A stretch of DNA of 16,205 nt from an uncultured Saprospiraceae bacterium (GTDB taxonomy: Bacteria; Bacteroidota; Bacteroidia; Chitinophagales; Saprospiraceae): the NCBI GenBank assembly GCA_937864255.1, contig CALMIT010000895.1:1-16205 (forward strand). Direction: 5' to 3'. Numbering within the stretch: position 1 is the first letter of the stretch; the number at the start of each line of letters is the position of its first letter. The translations under genes and the position numbers were made by a program. A model generated the notes under the pieces. That model worked only from the letters and a program-made list of their open reading frames with translations. It had not been told where the DNA came from and searched no databases. Of the stretch, positions 14,817 to 16,205 are shown piece after piece.

Positions 14817-16073
14817 TTACTTCTTTCCTTCGCCTTCTTCTTCAAATTCTGCCTCCAATATTCTCACCACATCGCGTACGGTTTCTTCTTCGAGGTCCGT
14901 ACGGCGAACCAACTCTTCCACAGTGAGTTCCAACACGCTGCGGGCGGTATCGCAGCCGATGTTTTTCAACTGCTCGATTACCCAGCTTTCGATTTCATCA
15001 GAGAATTCTTCCAGGTCTATATCTTCAAATTCCTCTACCTCGTCGGTCACCCTGAATACGTCAAGTTCGTAGCCGGTAAGCTTGCTGGCCAATTTGATAT
15101 TCGTACCACTTTTGCCAATCGCCAGTGAAACCTGGTCGGGTTCGAGATAAACATTGGCGTGTTTTTCATTGCTATCCAAATCTATGTTGGAAACTTTTGC
15201 CGGCGTCAAGGCTCTTTGTATGTACAAAGAATCATTATTGGTATAATTAATAATGTCAATATTCTCGTTGCGCAATTCTCTGACGATACCGTGAATACGC
15301 GCGCCTTTCATACCGACGCAGGCGCCTACCGGGTCAATGCGATCGTCGTAAGATTCCACGGCTACTTTTGCTCTTTCGCCGGGCAGACGTACGATACCTT
15401 TCACGCTAATCAAACCGTCTTCAATTTCCGGTACTTCCTGTTCCAGCAATTTTTCGAGGAAGCGATTATCTGTGCGGGAAACAATAACTTCGGGCGTGTT
15501 GTTCCGCATCTCCACTTTTTTGATGATGCCGCGTACCATGTCGCCTTTTCTGTAAAAATCACCGCGAATCATTTCTTCGCGCGGCATTTTGAGTTCGTGT
15601 CCGGTCGCGTCGTCCACGATCAAAACTTCGCGCTTCACCACCTGATGCACTTCAGCGACAACCAGTTCGCCTTCGCGATCTTTATAACTTTTATAAATGT
15701 CGTCTTTTTCGAGTTCGAGCAACCTGGAAATCAGCGTTTGGCGGGCCGCCTGAATGGCGCGGCGTCCAAAGTCAATCAACTGCAATTGCTCGTAGCATTC
15801 TTCGCCGATTTCGTACTCCTCGTCAATCGCCAGTGCTTCCGAAATTGAAATCTGGCTGCGGTCGTCGGTCACCTCGCCGTCGGGCACGATTTCACGTACG
15901 CGCCAAAGCTCCAGGTCTCGTTTTTGCGTATTGCCGAGGACGTCGAAATTTTCATCCGAGCCATATTTCTTGCGTATCAAAGTACGGAATACGTCTTCCA
16001 AAACGCGCACCATGGTCGGGCGGTCAATGTTTTTACCCGATTTAAAATCCGAAAAAATATCTGCTAAATTCAT
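14817..16073 (-). CDS. nusA: Transcription termination/antitermination factor NusA
   Basis: NusA, the RNA-polymerase-associated factor that promotes pausing, hairpin termination and rRNA antitermination; 418 residues, normal for Bacteroidota. The N-terminal polymerase-binding domain covers about 1-125. The S1 domain covers about 133-200 (GELVVAEV, DMVRGIIKKVE, IVSRT). KH1 has GACVGMKGARI (250-260) and KH2 has AIGKSGTNIKLASKL (318-332). An acidic stretch (344-362) precedes one C-terminal helix-hairpin-helix repeat (about 365-410), so it lacks the second acidic repeat of E. coli NusA. The gene is followed by infB, the conserved order, but here 281 bp apart with a separate infB promoter. The probable end of rimP lies 101 bp upstream. 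Confidence 0.97.
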   Translation of the reverse strand: MNLADIFSDFKSGKNIDRPTMVRVLEDVFRTLIRKKYGSDENFDVLGNTQKRDLELWRVREIVPDGEVTDDRSQISISEALAIDEEYEIGEECYEQLQLIDFGRRAIQAARQTLISRLLELEKDDIYKSYKDREGELVVAEVHQVVKREVLIVDDATGHELKMPREEMIRGDFYRKGDMVRGIIKKVEMRNNTPEVIVSRTDNRFLEKLLEQEVPEIEDGLISVKGIVRLPGERAKVAVESYDDRIDPVGACVGMKGARIHGIVRELRNENIDIINYTNNDSLYIQRALTPAKVSNIDLDSNEKHANVYLEPDQVSLAIGKSGTNIKLASKLTGYELDVFRVTDEVEEFEDIDLEEFSDEIESWVIEQLKNIGCDTARSVLELTVEELVRRTDLEEETVRDVVRILEAEFEEEGEGKK

Positions 16074-16133
16074 AGCGGAACTTTTTTTAAAAATTTACAA
16101 ATACACTTTGCGATTTTTTATGCTAAAAAACTG

Positions 16134-16153
16134 ATTTTCAAAGCATTGAAAAT
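16134..16153 (-). terminator. Weak hairpin with T-run between rimP and nusA
   Basis: A perfect 8-bp inverted repeat ATTTTCAA / TTGAAAAT with a 4-nt loop. On the minus strand it is followed after CAG by six T (plus A-run 16125-16130). The stem is nearly all A/T, so it would be a leaky attenuator at best. Confidence 0.3.
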
Positions 16154-16174
16154 TCGCTTTATAAATTTTGCAGC

Positions 16175-16205
16175 TCACCAGGAAACTCTGATTACCGCTT
16201 TTTTT
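16175..16205 (-). CDS. rimP: Probable C-terminal end of ribosome maturation factor RimP
   Basis: Only the last nine codons and a TGA stop (16175-16177) are inside the window, giving KKAVIRVSW. A short basic residue pair followed by alternating hydrophobic residues and an aromatic end resembles Bacteroidota RimP C-termini (IKKA-V-VSF type). The position immediately upstream of nusA is the conserved rimP-nusA-infB order. The evidence is position plus a very short match, so the call is tentative. Confidence 0.45.
   Translation of the reverse strand, partial: KKAVIRVSW

Noticed and set aside
15159..15848. 229-codon plus-strand open frame opposite nusA
   Set aside because: It is antisense to conserved S1 and KH domains of nusA and has no recognisable family.

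Overview
The window reads as a housekeeping stretch of a Bacteroidota chromosome. Several gene starts are preceded by the phylum's promoter form (TTG, about 18-20 bp, TAnnTTTG). Starts lack good Shine-Dalgarno sites and follow A/T-rich leaders. rplM begins with GTG in the order rplM-rpsI-rpsB-tsf, and IF2 carries the lineage-typical long charged N-terminus. A Saprospiria-like member is possible, but that is an inference from protein flavour only. No mobile element, CRISPR array, phage gene or defence system is visible.

Layout. At the left edge is the 3' end of a TIGR01777-type NAD(P)-dependent epimerase gene (2-514). A good promoter (648-677) then drives the translation operon rplM-rpsI-rpsB-tsf (767-3313), closed by a strong hairpin terminator. 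pyrH (3404-4117) follows on the same strand and converges on comF. A SPOR-domain membrane protein gene (4995-5609) converges on an omega-amidase/nitrilase gene (5613-6383). Upstream of that, on the minus strand, is rplY (6469-7056). A tRNA-Val(UAC) gene has its own promoter and terminator (7208-7400). fni (type 2 IPP isomerase, minus) and fahA (fumarylacetoacetase, plus) diverge from a shared 233-bp region, and fahA meets pyk (minus) stop-to-stop.

The right third is the minus-strand nusA-infB cluster. It is preceded at the right edge by what looks like the last nine codons of rimP. infB has its own promoter inside the nusA-infB gap and a leader of about 200 nt.

The one striking anomaly is in infB. 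The reading frame stops at an in-frame TAA (11815-11817), yet the same frame continues for 54 more codons that clearly encode the rest of IF2 domain C2 (LKRFKDD and ECG motifs), ending at a second TAA at 11650. This is a nonsense codon, not a frameshift. It removes the fMet-tRNA-binding half of an essential factor. It is therefore a sequencing or assembly error, a very recent lesion, or a stop codon that is read through. I see no clear evidence of a novel multi-gene system.
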